In this document: positions 8,992-17,152 of the stretch, in pieces | Position numbering within the stretch: position 1 is the first letter of the stretch | How the letters are laid out: each line of letters starts with the position of its first letter | Assembly: GCA_040403535.1 (NCBI GenBank) | Contig: JBBAKL010000008.1 | Location: 12,903 to 76,902, forward strand | Origin: JAHEYG01 sp040403535 | GTDB taxonomy: Bacteria; Bacteroidota; Bacteroidia; B-17B0; Aurantibacillaceae | Length of the DNA stretch: 64,000 nucleotides | Reading direction: 5' to 3' | Position numbers and translations under genes: made by a program | Notes under the pieces: generated by a model | Told to the model about the DNA's origin: nothing | Database searches by the model: none | Seen by the model: the letters and a program-made list of their open reading frames with translations, nothing else

Positions 8992-9674
8992 ACAGTCGTT
9001 TCGGTAATTTTACCTTCAACAGCGTTATAGTAAACTGGATTAATCGTTTTTCTGAATTCCAGATACCCTTTATAATTATCAGAAAACTGAACACGTTGAT
9101 GAATAACTTCGTCAAACAATCCGTAATTATTGATGATTTCTTCGCAAATAAGTCTAACCGGATTCGAAACAGAATCACCATCAATGATTAAGTCGGCTAA
9201 ATTATTTTTAATTACATATTCGCTGAAATATCTTGTCGATTTTCTTGTTATAAATATTCGCAATCCACATTCTTTGGCAATACTTAAGTCTAAAACATCG
9301 TCAAAAACAAATGCAATGTTTTTTAATGCAAGGTTGTGTGTTAAGCAAATGTGTTTAGCAGCATCAATTTTATTAGCAATTTTGAAATAATTACAATGAA
9401 AACATTCACGGTTGGTGAAGGTAAAAGCAGCTTTGTTTTTTTCGCCCGATATGATTGCTGCCAGCGGGAGATGTTTGTTTTTTAAGTAATAAGAGAACCG
9501 TAAAAGGTTAGTGCCCATCGAATCAATTTCATTGAAACGGCTTTGTAATTCAAAATCTTTTTCCCCGGAAGTAAAAACACCATCCCAGTCAAAAACAAAA
9601 GCTTTAATGTCATTTAGTTTTGATAAAAATAATTCTTTATTGGTGATGTATTTTAAATGAAATGTTGAATTCAT
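8988..9674 (-). CDS. KdsC-like HAD phosphatase
   Basis: A 228-residue HAD-superfamily protein without a cap domain. Motif I is FVFDWDGVFTSG with the nucleophile and acid Asp at D29 and D31. Motif II is in AAIISGEKNKA, and motif IV in FVFDDVLDLSIAKECGL. This resembles Kdo-8-phosphate phosphatase (KdsC) and the related acylneuraminate-9-phosphatases, though it is about 40 residues longer than typical KdsC (about 188). With kdsB next door the Kdo role is the best reading; a nonulosonate phosphatase is the alternative. The terminator of the transaldolase-CBS gene lies just upstream, so this gene probably has its own promoter. Confidence 0.72.
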   Translation of the reverse strand: MNSTFHLKYITNKELFLSKLNDIKAFVFDWDGVFTSGEKDFELQSRFNEIDSMGTNLLRFSYYLKNKHLPLAAIISGEKNKAAFTFTNRECFHCNYFKIANKIDAAKHICLTHNLALKNIAFVFDDVLDLSIAKECGLRIFITRKSTRYFSEYVIKNNLADLIIDGDSVSNPVRLICEEIINNYGLFDEVIHQRVQFSDNYKGYLEFRKTINPVYYNAVEGKITETTV

Positions 9675-9727
9675 AAATGTTTTTGTAACAATAATATTTT
9701 TGACAGCACTGAATTATTTATAATAAA

Positions 9728-9749
9728 AAAGCCGCTGTTAGGCGGCTTT
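9728..9749 (-). terminator. Rho-independent terminator of the transaldolase-CBS gene
   Basis: An 8-bp GC-rich inverted repeat (arms 9728-9735 and 9742-9749, loop of 6) followed on the minus strand by a run of T. It lies 5 bp after the transaldolase-CBS stop codon. Confidence 0.8.
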
Positions 9750-9753
9750 CAGA

Positions 9754-10764
9754 TTAACCTTTCATATCCTGAATATCAAGCATACCAACCGGCTTTCCTC
9801 CGTCAGTAACAACAATTGTATCTACATTTGTTTTCTTGAAAATAGAATTAGCTTCGTTTAATAAAACGTTTCCATCAATGGTAATAGGTTCGCGGTAATC
9901 AAGATCAGACAGTTTTTTGTTTAAAACATCGCGGCCTTTTTCTCCAATTAACTTTCTCAATCCGCCATCGGTAAACACGCCTTTTATACTTCCGTCTGAT
10001 TTTGTAACGGTTACTGCGCCATAACCAAATTCAGTCATTTTAATAATTGCATCTGTTAAGCTGGTGTTTTCGCTAACAATTGGATTAATCCCCTTTATTG
10101 CTTCTTTTACCTTTACCATCATTAATCGGGTATCCATGATAAATTGATCTGTACCAACGGTTGTGAAGTTGTTTTCAGTTAACTGCTTCATAACTTTAAG
10201 CGGAACCGTGATGGTATGAACACCAACATTAATTGCATTACGCACATGCTCCGTATGACGTACAGAAGAGAACATGATTTTTGTGTCGTATCCGTATAAA
10301 TCTACAGCATTAACACATTGCTCAACTAGGGCTAACGCATCGTGTCCCTGGTCTTGTAAACGACCAACAAGCGGACATACATATGTTGCACCGGCATGCA
10401 TAGCCATATAGGCTTGCTGTAAAGTATAAACTAAATGTACGTTTACTAAAAGCCCTTTGTCGCGAAGTAATTTACAAGCTCGAACACCTTCTAAGGAAAC
10501 AGGAATTTTAAAAACTGTTTTGTTTTTATCCAAACCTAAAGCTAATTGACGCTCAGCTTCTGCTAAAATTTCTTCAGCAGTGTTGCCTAATGCCTCAATT
10601 TGAAGTACAGGCACCATTTTGCTCAATTTTACAATAGTACCGTCAATATCGGTAATCCCTTCCTTTTGCATAAAAGTAGGGGTGGTAGTAAGACCATTTA
10701 AAAAGCCTAATTTAAAGCCTTCTTCAATTTCTTTAAGGTTGGCTGAGTCTAAGTATAATTCCAT
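9754..10764 (-). CDS. Transaldolase/FSA-family enzyme fused to a KdsD-like CBS pair
   Basis: Two modules are visible in 336 residues. Residues 1-220 form a small transaldolase/fructose-6-phosphate aldolase barrel: MELYLDSANL start, TTTPT, and the Schiff-base Lys K86 in FKIPVS. Residues about 226-336 form two CBS motifs (GVFTDGGLRKL; KPVGMLDIQDM) closely like the C-terminal pair of arabinose-5-phosphate isomerase KdsD. In KdsD the CBS pair follows a SIS domain; here it follows an aldolase. Residues that position the catalytic water in FSA/transaldolase appear altered: E57 is kept, but the Thr is H110 and the Tyr/Phe is L132. Function is therefore uncertain: ordinary transaldolase, or an aldolase feeding Kdo synthesis. 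CBS domains suggest ligand control. Confidence 0.85.
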   Translation of the reverse strand: MELYLDSANLKEIEEGFKLGFLNGLTTTPTFMQKEGITDIDGTIVKLSKMVPVLQIEALGNTAEEILAEAERQLALGLDKNKTVFKIPVSLEGVRACKLLRDKGLLVNVHLVYTLQQAYMAMHAGATYVCPLVGRLQDQGHDALALVEQCVNAVDLYGYDTKIMFSSVRHTEHVRNAINVGVHTITVPLKVMKQLTENNFTTVGTDQFIMDTRLMMVKVKEAIKGINPIVSENTSLTDAIIKMTEFGYGAVTVTKSDGSIKGVFTDGGLRKLIGEKGRDVLNKKLSDLDYREPITIDGNVLLNEANSIFKKTNVDTIVVTDGGKPVGMLDIQDMKG

Positions 10765-10819
10765 AATTGCTTAAAAATTTGCTAGGTCAAAGAAACTAAA
10801 ATTTTAGCGTATAAAAAAG

Positions 10820-10844
10820 AAAAGCCACCTTTTGGGTGGCTTTT
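10820..10844. terminator. Rho-independent terminator
   Basis: A 10-bp perfect inverted repeat (arms 10820-10829 and 10835-10844) with a 5-base loop, A-run on one side and T-run on the other, directly after the T9SS protein gene that ends at 10864. Confidence 0.85.
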
Positions 10845-10863
10845 GTTATCAAGAAAAAGCAGA

Positions 10864-11670
10864 TTACTTGTTAATTACCAAGCGTTTGGTTGCTTTTGAA
10901 CCATTTGCGTTTAAGCTAACAAAATAGATGCCTGAGTTTAAATTACTACAGTCAACTGAAATTTTATTTTTACCTGCCGACAATTTTTGTTCGGTTCCAT
11001 TATACACTAAGGCGCCAAGACTGTTGTAAACCAGAACTTTTACAGTGTTTTCCTGTTTAAGTGTAAAATTTATAAAAGCATTATTTGCACTTGGATTAGG
11101 GTATACCTCACTTACGTTTTCAAGGATGTTGTTGTTCTCGTTAACACTTAAAAACTCATTATAACGAACTGTAAACGAAAGTGTATCATTTGCATCATTA
11201 ACGTTAAAAAGTTTATAACGGATAAAGTATTTTCCTAAAGAAGTCCCTTCCACTAAATCCAATAAAAATGGCTGACCTGCTGCATCTGAAGTTTGGTTAG
11301 GGTTTAACACCGTATAATCTGTACTGGTGGCGGTATTAACATTGCTGCCAAAGCAGCTATATCCAAAACAGAAATACGAATCAGGGAAAGATCCGCCCCC
11401 ATCAAGTTTTAAAGCTGGACTTTGATAAACAATAGTACGGATAACATTTAAAGTAACAGTATTAACTGAACTGTTATTTTGAATTCTGACTTTGGTTGCA
11501 GTTACTGCCGGTGAGTTGGTGTTAGTAGTTACAGTGGTTGCTTCATTTAATACAAAGCCATTAGTTAAAGCTGTTACTGTTGATGATCCTACAGTTTTAA
11601 ACGCAGAAAAACTTTGACCAAACGCAATGGCAGTTAATGATATTGAAAATAGAGTAAATAATTTCTTCAT
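10864..11670 (-). CDS. T9SS type A cargo protein of unknown function
   Basis: A 268-residue secreted protein. The ATG at 11670 gives MKKLFTLFSISLTAIAFGQ, a clean signal peptide; an upstream in-frame start at 11691 would put seven extra residues before it and is less likely. The central part is rich in Thr, Asn and Ser and has no family I recognise. The last 75 residues or so form a type A T9SS sorting domain: YPNPSANNAFINF, then LVYNSLGALVYNG, then LNSGIYFVSL, ending KRLVINK. It is expected to cross the outer membrane and be attached to or released from the cell surface. Hairpins flank it on both sides (10820-10844, 11705-11731), so it is likely transcribed alone. Confidence 0.8.
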   Translation of the reverse strand: MKKLFTLFSISLTAIAFGQSFSAFKTVGSSTVTALTNGFVLNEATTVTTNTNSPAVTATKVRIQNNSSVNTVTLNVIRTIVYQSPALKLDGGGSFPDSYFCFGYSCFGSNVNTATSTDYTVLNPNQTSDAAGQPFLLDLVEGTSLGKYFIRYKLFNVNDANDTLSFTVRYNEFLSVNENNNILENVSEVYPNPSANNAFINFTLKQENTVKVLVYNSLGALVYNGTEQKLSAGKNKISVDCSNLNSGIYFVSLNANGSKATKRLVINK

Positions 11671-11704
11671 GAGAGATAATTTTAATAACACAAATTTAAA
11701 AAAT

Positions 11705-11731
11705 AAAAGCCGACTAAATTAGCCGGCTTTT
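11705..11731. terminator. Rho-independent terminator of the Omp28-like gene
   Basis: An 8-bp inverted repeat (arms 11705-11712 and 11724-11731) flanked by A- and T-rich sequence, 21 bp downstream of the stop of the gene at 11752-13560. Confidence 0.75.
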
Positions 11732-11751
11732 ATTTTTAACTAATTTTTTAA

Positions 11752-13560
11752 TTATTTAGTTACAGTTAATTTTTGGTTTACTGTACCTTTAACTGTAGAG
11801 ATGTTGATGTGATAAACACCAGCAGCCCAGTTTTCAGTATTTAAGTTCATAGTGTTTACGCCAGCTTCAAAATTGTTTGATTTTGAAGAGTAAACTTCCT
11901 GACCAATGCTATTGAATACAGAAACACTTACGTTTTCATTTTGAGATAACTCAATAGATAAGTTAGTTGAGTTAGAAGCAGGGTTAGGATAAACGCTAAC
12001 ACCAGATAAATTCATTTCAGGAGCAAATACATTTGAAGCAATTGAAGTTTTGTGGAATTTAGTTTCACCTGCACCATATACACCATTTGATGTGTAGATA
12101 GAGATTCCGCCAGACTTCAAGATGTAGTTACCAGCACCATATCCTGCGTTAATACCATCACCGTAAGAGTCAGCTACTACTAACTTGTAACAAGTGTTTG
12201 GAGTTGCAGTCCATGTTTTAGTATGTAATGCAGTTCCTGCAGCACTTAAATCAGTCCAAGGACCATCTTGCTGTAATAAAGTTCCGCTTACCTCATCGTA
12301 TAATTTCCAAGTACACTCAGATCCATACTGATCTTGAGTGAAGTCCATTTGCATGGTATTGCTGTTAGCAATGATGTTAGTTAAAGGAATGTTTAATTTA
12401 GATACTACGTCGTTAGCAGTGTTTTGATCAGCAGAACCGTTAACAGATACAACACTTACAACTAAAGAGTTAGTTGCATTTGGAGTAAAGTTAATTGTAG
12501 GAATGGTAATTACATTAGATTGAGCTAATGGATTAACAGTACCAGTCCATGTAAAGTTAGTTGGAGCACTTCCGTTAATTGAATAAGCAAACACTGCAGA
12601 AGTAGCAGTAACGCTTCCTGAGTTAGCGAATTTGAAAGAAGAATTTAATTTACCTGCACAAACCTGAGCATCAGTAGTTAATGCCATTGGAGCTAAATCG
12701 CGTGCATTTGGAATACCGCTAATTGTAATTGGTCCATAAGCCGCAGTACGAATTTGTGTTTGGTTATCCGCAACAAATGCAATAATTTCTAAGTTACCTA
12801 AGTTACAAGCGTTTGTAGCTGTACCTGCACCAAAAATTGAAGGAACAGTGTAAGAAACTGTAGTTGAATAAGAACTACCTGCTGTTGTAGGTGAAACCGG
12901 AATTCCGAAAGAACCTGTTGTTAATACCTTACGTAACATGTGTTGGTGGTTATAAGAACCATCCGGGTTTGTCATAGCAGGATAATAAATTGCTCCTGAA
13001 GTTTGAGGACCAACAACCCAATTTTCTAATAACGCAATTGTTAACGAGTTAGTAGGGGTAGTACTGTTTGCAGTATAATAAACTTGTGCTTGTACTGTTA
13101 AAACGCGTGTAGTAGCATCAACAGTTCCTTGTAAAGCAACGTTAACACAAGAAGTTTGTGATAAAATTGTATTTACGTTAGTAGCCCAAGCACCACGGCT
13201 GTGAGCCATAGCTGTACCAGAGAAAATGTTACGGTTAATAGCTCCGGTTGGGTAACCAGTGATTCCCATTCCAGGCATTGCAGCAATTGCATTACCTTCA
13301 GTTGTTCTATAATCAGGTTGACCTGCACCTGGAGTTGCATAACCACCAGTATGAATGTTAACTAAAATTACATCACCAGCCGGCTTAGAAGCTTTAATTT
13401 GGTTAGCAATTTTATGACCATCCGGACAAAATTGACAGTTAATACCTGTAAACTCTTCTAATACCGCTTTACGGTTTTGTGGAGTAGTGCTCACAGGAAG
13501 CTGTGCAAACATAGAGCTAACTGCTCCTGCTGCCACAATTGTAAGTAATTGTTTTTTCAT
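11752..13560 (-). CDS. Omp28-like thioredoxin-fold T9SS cargo protein
   Basis: A 602-residue secreted protein with a signal peptide (to about residue 19). The mature N-terminus, KAVLEEFTGINCQFCPDGHK, has a CxxC pair (C42, C45) in a thioredoxin-like setting, as in Omp28-related outer membrane proteins. The Omp28-like region reaches about residue 290. A middle all-beta part contains a DSYGDGINAGYGAGNY segment, of the type found as a calcium-binding-like module in other T9SS proteins. The C-terminal 75 residues are a type A sorting domain (VYPNPASNSTNLSI, ending QKLTVTK). It would act at the cell surface; a redox role is suggested by CxxC but not proved. The gene appears to be monocistronic. Confidence 0.8.
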   Translation of the reverse strand: MKKQLLTIVAAGAVSSMFAQLPVSTTPQNRKAVLEEFTGINCQFCPDGHKIANQIKASKPAGDVILVNIHTGGYATPGAGQPDYRTTEGNAIAAMPGMGITGYPTGAINRNIFSGTAMAHSRGAWATNVNTILSQTSCVNVALQGTVDATTRVLTVQAQVYYTANSTTPTNSLTIALLENWVVGPQTSGAIYYPAMTNPDGSYNHQHMLRKVLTTGSFGIPVSPTTAGSSYSTTVSYTVPSIFGAGTATNACNLGNLEIIAFVADNQTQIRTAAYGPITISGIPNARDLAPMALTTDAQVCAGKLNSSFKFANSGSVTATSAVFAYSINGSAPTNFTWTGTVNPLAQSNVITIPTINFTPNATNSLVVSVVSVNGSADQNTANDVVSKLNIPLTNIIANSNTMQMDFTQDQYGSECTWKLYDEVSGTLLQQDGPWTDLSAAGTALHTKTWTATPNTCYKLVVADSYGDGINAGYGAGNYILKSGGISIYTSNGVYGAGETKFHKTSIASNVFAPEMNLSGVSVYPNPASNSTNLSIELSQNENVSVSVFNSIGQEVYSSKSNNFEAGVNTMNLNTENWAAGVYHINISTVKGTVNQKLTVTK

Positions 13561-13740
13561 TTGTATTTAGTTATTAGGTTTTAAAATTTAAATTGGTTTA
13601 GTAAATATATCAAAACAACATATTAATTCCAATTCTTATGCAATTTTATTTCTTCTAATCCGACAAAACAACAGTTCTTGTCGCTTAAAATTGGAATCCT
13701 AGAATCTAAATTTATTTAGGTCCGATTGTTAAAATTTGGC

Positions 13741-13748
13741 TACTTTTG
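13741..13748 (+). promoter_or_regulatory. Bacteroidota-type -7 promoter element of mfd
   Basis: TACTTTTG matches the TAnnTTTG consensus and lies 10 bp before the ATG at 13759. This spacing is common in Bacteroidota and places the transcription start within a few bases of the start codon, which argues against the earlier in-frame TTG at 13726. Confidence 0.6.
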
Positions 13749-13758
13749 CTCTCACAAA

Positions 13759-16700
13759 ATGGAAGAAGGGAAGATTTTAGATAACCTTTTAGTAAAAAAG
13801 GATTACAGTTTTAAGCCTCAAAAAAACACAGCATTTATCGGCTTGAAGGGCTCTTCTATTGCCTTTTTAGTAGCTCACCGGTTTAAAAAAACTCCTGAAA
13901 AGCTATTGCTTATAGCTTCCGATAAGGAAAAGGCAGCCTACTTATTGAATGATTTACAGTCACTTATAAACGAAGAGCAGGTTCTCTTTTATCCCGAAGC
14001 TCAGCGGCAGCCATATACTATTGAAAAAACAAATAATGCTAATATTCAGGAAAGAACAGAGGTGTTGAGTTGTATTGTCCGCGAAACCTTTAAAGGCGTA
14101 TTAGTAACCTATCCATTAGCTTTAAGTGAGAAAATCACTACTAAAGCGCAATTAAACAACAACACACTTCAAATTAAAAAAGGCGAAAAACTAAGCATTC
14201 AATTTATTTGTGATTTTCTTAATACCTATCAATTTCAAAATACTGATTTTGTTTTTGAGCCCGGACAATATTCCATACGTGGCGGTATTGTAGACATCTA
14301 CTCATATGCCCATGAATTTCCTTTTCGTTTAGAGCTTTTTGGCGATGAGGTGGAATCTATTAAAACATTCGATCCCTCTTCTCAGCTTTCCAATACTAAA
14401 CATGATTTTGTCACCATCATTCCTAACATTAATTCATCACAATTAACAGAATCAAGAAGTTCAATCTTCGAGTATTTTAACAGCAATAGTACCATCTTTA
14501 TTGACGACCTTTCTCTTACTGCAGATGTGATTAGTAAATATTTCGAAAAAGCAGAGGAAGAATTTTATAAACTGAATACTGAAATAAAACATCTGCCTCC
14601 ATCCGAATTATTTATTAGCGGCCGTGATTTTGTTTCTAATCTTAAAAATTTCGCAACTGTTCAGTTTGGAGCCATCACCGAAAACACGGATGATTCTGTT
14701 CAGTTTAACCAGAGTCCGCAGCCATCCTTCAATAAAAACTTTGAGATGCTTATCGGAAATCTCAAAGAAAATAAAGCGAAAGGATATAAAAATTATTTTT
14801 TAACGGATAATCCGAAACAGGCCGAAAGACTGTTCACTATTTTTGATGATATACTTGCCTCCGAACACCGCGATCATCAATCGTTAATACAACATTTATC
14901 TTTAAATATTCACGAAGGATTTGTTGATCACGATGAAAAAATAGCGTGTTATACGGATCATCAGATTTTTGATAGGTACCACCGCTTCAGATTAAAAGAA
15001 ACCAAACAACGCACAGCTCAATCTTTAACACTTAAAGAGCTGCTTGGTCTTGTTCCCGGGGATTATGTAACACACATCGATCATGGAATTGGTCGGTTTG
15101 GCGGTTTACATAAACTGGATGTAAATGGGAAAACCCAGGAAGTTGTTCGTTTAGTTTATAAAGACAATGATATTTTATACGTAAGTATTCATAGTTTACA
15201 CCGTATAAGTAAATACACCGGTAAAGAAGGGAATGTTCCGCGAATTGATAAACTGGGAAGCACTACATGGAGCACATTAAAACAAAAAACAAAACGAAAA
15301 GTAAAGGAGCTGGCTTACGACTTAATTAAATTGTACGCTACACGTAAATCGCAGCCAGGCCATGCTTTTCCTAAAGATAATTATTTACAGCACGAACTAG
15401 AGGCCTCTTTTATTTATGAAGACACTCCCGATCAGGTTAAAGTTACCTCTGATGTTAAGCGCGATATGCAAAAGCCGCACCCTATGGACCGCTTGGTATG
15501 CGGCGATGTGGGATTCGGTAAAACTGAAATTGCCATACGCGCGGCATTTAAGGCAGTATGCGACAGTAAACAAGTGGTAGTAATGGTGCCAACAACCATA
15601 TTAGCCTATCAGCATTATAAAACATTTAAAGACCGACTAAAAGATTTTCCTTGTAATGTAGAATACATCAATCGTTTTAGGAGCGCAAAAGACCAAAAAG
15701 ACATATTAAAAAGATTAGCCGAAGGTAAAATTGATATAATTGTGGGAACACATCGGTTGGCCGGCAAAGAAGTTAAATTTAAAGATTTAGGTCTGCTGAT
15801 TATTGATGAAGAGCAAAAGTTTGGTGTTGGTGTAAAAGATAAGCTAAAGTTAATGCGGGCAAACGTAGACACGCTTACTTTAACCGCAACACCAATACCG
15901 CGAACTTTACAATTTAGTTTAATGGGAGCGCGCGATCTTTCTATTATTTCAACTCCTCCTCCTAACCGTTATCCCGTACAAACCGAATTACATGTATTTA
16001 GCGAAGAACTTATTCGCGATGCTGTTTCATATGAAATAAAACGCGGGGGACAGGTTTTCTTTGTGCATAATAAAGTTCAAAATATTGGCGAAGTAGCAGG
16101 ATTAATACAACGTTTAGTACCAAATGCGCGGATCTCTATTGGGCACGGACAAATGGAAGGGGATAAACTGGAAGAGGTGATGCTGAATTTCATGGAAGGC
16201 AATTCGGATGTTTTAATTGCAACCACCATTATCGAATCGGGATTGGACATCAGTAATGCCAACACGATTATAATAAATGATGCTCAGAATTTCGGACTTA
16301 GTGATTTACATCAGATGCGTGGAAGGGTTGGAAGAAGCAATAAAAAGGCTTTTTGTTATTTATTGGCACCGCCTCAGGTTAGTTTAACAAATGAAGCGCG
16401 CAAACGGCTAAAGGCAATTGTTGATTTTAGTGATTTAGGTAGCGGATTCCAGATTGCCATGCGCGATCTGGATATTCGCGGTGCGGGTAATATGCTAGGT
16501 GCAGAGCAAAGTGGATTTATCAACGATATGGGCTTTGATACGTACATGAAAATTTTAAACGAAGCTGTTGAAGAATTAAAGCAAGAAGACTGGTACAAAG
16601 AAACTATAAAAACTGAAGAAGGGGATGAAGGGCAAGATAAGAGTGTTTTCTCTCGTCAATTTGTTAAGGAAACTGTTATTGACACAGATTTACAATTGTT

Positions 16701-17142
16701 AATTCCGGATTATTATGTAAGTAATTTAACGGAACGATTAATGTTGTACCGCGAGTTAGATAATATAACCAAAGAAGAAGATTTAATTAAATACGAAGAA
16801 AATTTACGCGATCGTTTTGGTCCGGTTCCTTCAGAGGCAATAGAATTAATTAACGTAGTGCGCTTCCGCTGGAAGGCAATGGTACTGGGTTTTGAAAAAG
16901 TAACGTTGAAAAACGCGAAGATGCTGGCATATTTTGTAGCGCAAAAAGATTCTCCGTACTACAGTACTCCTGTGTTTCATGGTGTAATTGCGTTCGCTCA
17001 AAAATTCAGTAATTTGTGCCGTTTAAAAGAGCAGAATGATAAATTTTATTTAACGATTGAAGATGTGGAGGATGTAAAACAAGCCATGCACGTTTTGGAG
17101 CAGATGAATATCTTAATTGATAAAGCTGGTTCAAATAATTAA
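13759..17142 (+). CDS. mfd: Transcription-repair coupling factor Mfd
   Basis: ATP-dependent translocase that removes stalled RNA polymerase from damaged DNA and recruits UvrA. The 1127 residues include an N-terminal UvrB-like region, the RNA-polymerase-interacting barrel (GDYVTHIDHGIGRF near residue 432), the RecG-like motor with Walker A GDVGFGKTE (about 582) and Walker B IIDEEQKFG (about 682), TATPIPRTL, and the helicase C lobe with TTIIESGLDIS and the QMRGRVGRS motif VI. The TRCF C-terminal domain follows. ATG at 13759 is chosen over the TTG at 13726 because a -7 promoter box lies between them. The histidine kinase gene begins 10 bp after the stop, so mfd heads a probable operon. Confidence 0.95.
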   Translation: MEEGKILDNLLVKKDYSFKPQKNTAFIGLKGSSIAFLVAHRFKKTPEKLLLIASDKEKAAYLLNDLQSLINEEQVLFYPEAQRQPYTIEKTNNANIQERTEVLSCIVRETFKGVLVTYPLALSEKITTKAQLNNNTLQIKKGEKLSIQFICDFLNTYQFQNTDFVFEPGQYSIRGGIVDIYSYAHEFPFRLELFGDEVESIKTFDPSSQLSNTKHDFVTIIPNINSSQLTESRSSIFEYFNSNSTIFIDDLSLTADVISKYFEKAEEEFYKLNTEIKHLPPSELFISGRDFVSNLKNFATVQFGAITENTDDSVQFNQSPQPSFNKNFEMLIGNLKENKAKGYKNYFLTDNPKQAERLFTIFDDILASEHRDHQSLIQHLSLNIHEGFVDHDEKIACYTDHQIFDRYHRFRLKETKQRTAQSLTLKELLGLVPGDYVTHIDHGIGRFGGLHKLDVNGKTQEVVRLVYKDNDILYVSIHSLHRISKYTGKEGNVPRIDKLGSTTWSTLKQKTKRKVKELAYDLIKLYATRKSQPGHAFPKDNYLQHELEASFIYEDTPDQVKVTSDVKRDMQKPHPMDRLVCGDVGFGKTEIAIRAAFKAVCDSKQVVVMVPTTILAYQHYKTFKDRLKDFPCNVEYINRFRSAKDQKDILKRLAEGKIDIIVGTHRLAGKEVKFKDLGLLIIDEEQKFGVGVKDKLKLMRANVDTLTLTATPIPRTLQFSLMGARDLSIISTPPPNRYPVQTELHVFSEELIRDAVSYEIKRGGQVFFVHNKVQNIGEVAGLIQRLVPNARISIGHGQMEGDKLEEVMLNFMEGNSDVLIATTIIESGLDISNANTIIINDAQNFGLSDLHQMRGRVGRSNKKAFCYLLAPPQVSLTNEARKRLKAIVDFSDLGSGFQIAMRDLDIRGAGNMLGAEQSGFINDMGFDTYMKILNEAVEELKQEDWYKETIKTEEGDEGQDKSVFSRQFVKETVIDTDLQLLIPDYYVSNLTERLMLYRELDNITKEEDLIKYEENLRDRFGPVPSEAIELINVVRFRWKAMVLGFEKVTLKNAKMLAYFVAQKDSPYYSTPVFHGVIAFAQKFSNLCRLKEQNDKFYLTIEDVEDVKQAMHVLEQMNILIDKAGSNN

Positions 17143-17152
17143 ATTTGATGGA

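Noticed and set aside
13726..13758. Upstream in-frame TTG start for mfd
   Set aside because: The TAnnTTTG promoter box at 13741-13748 lies between TTG and the ATG at 13759, so a transcript from it cannot include the TTG.
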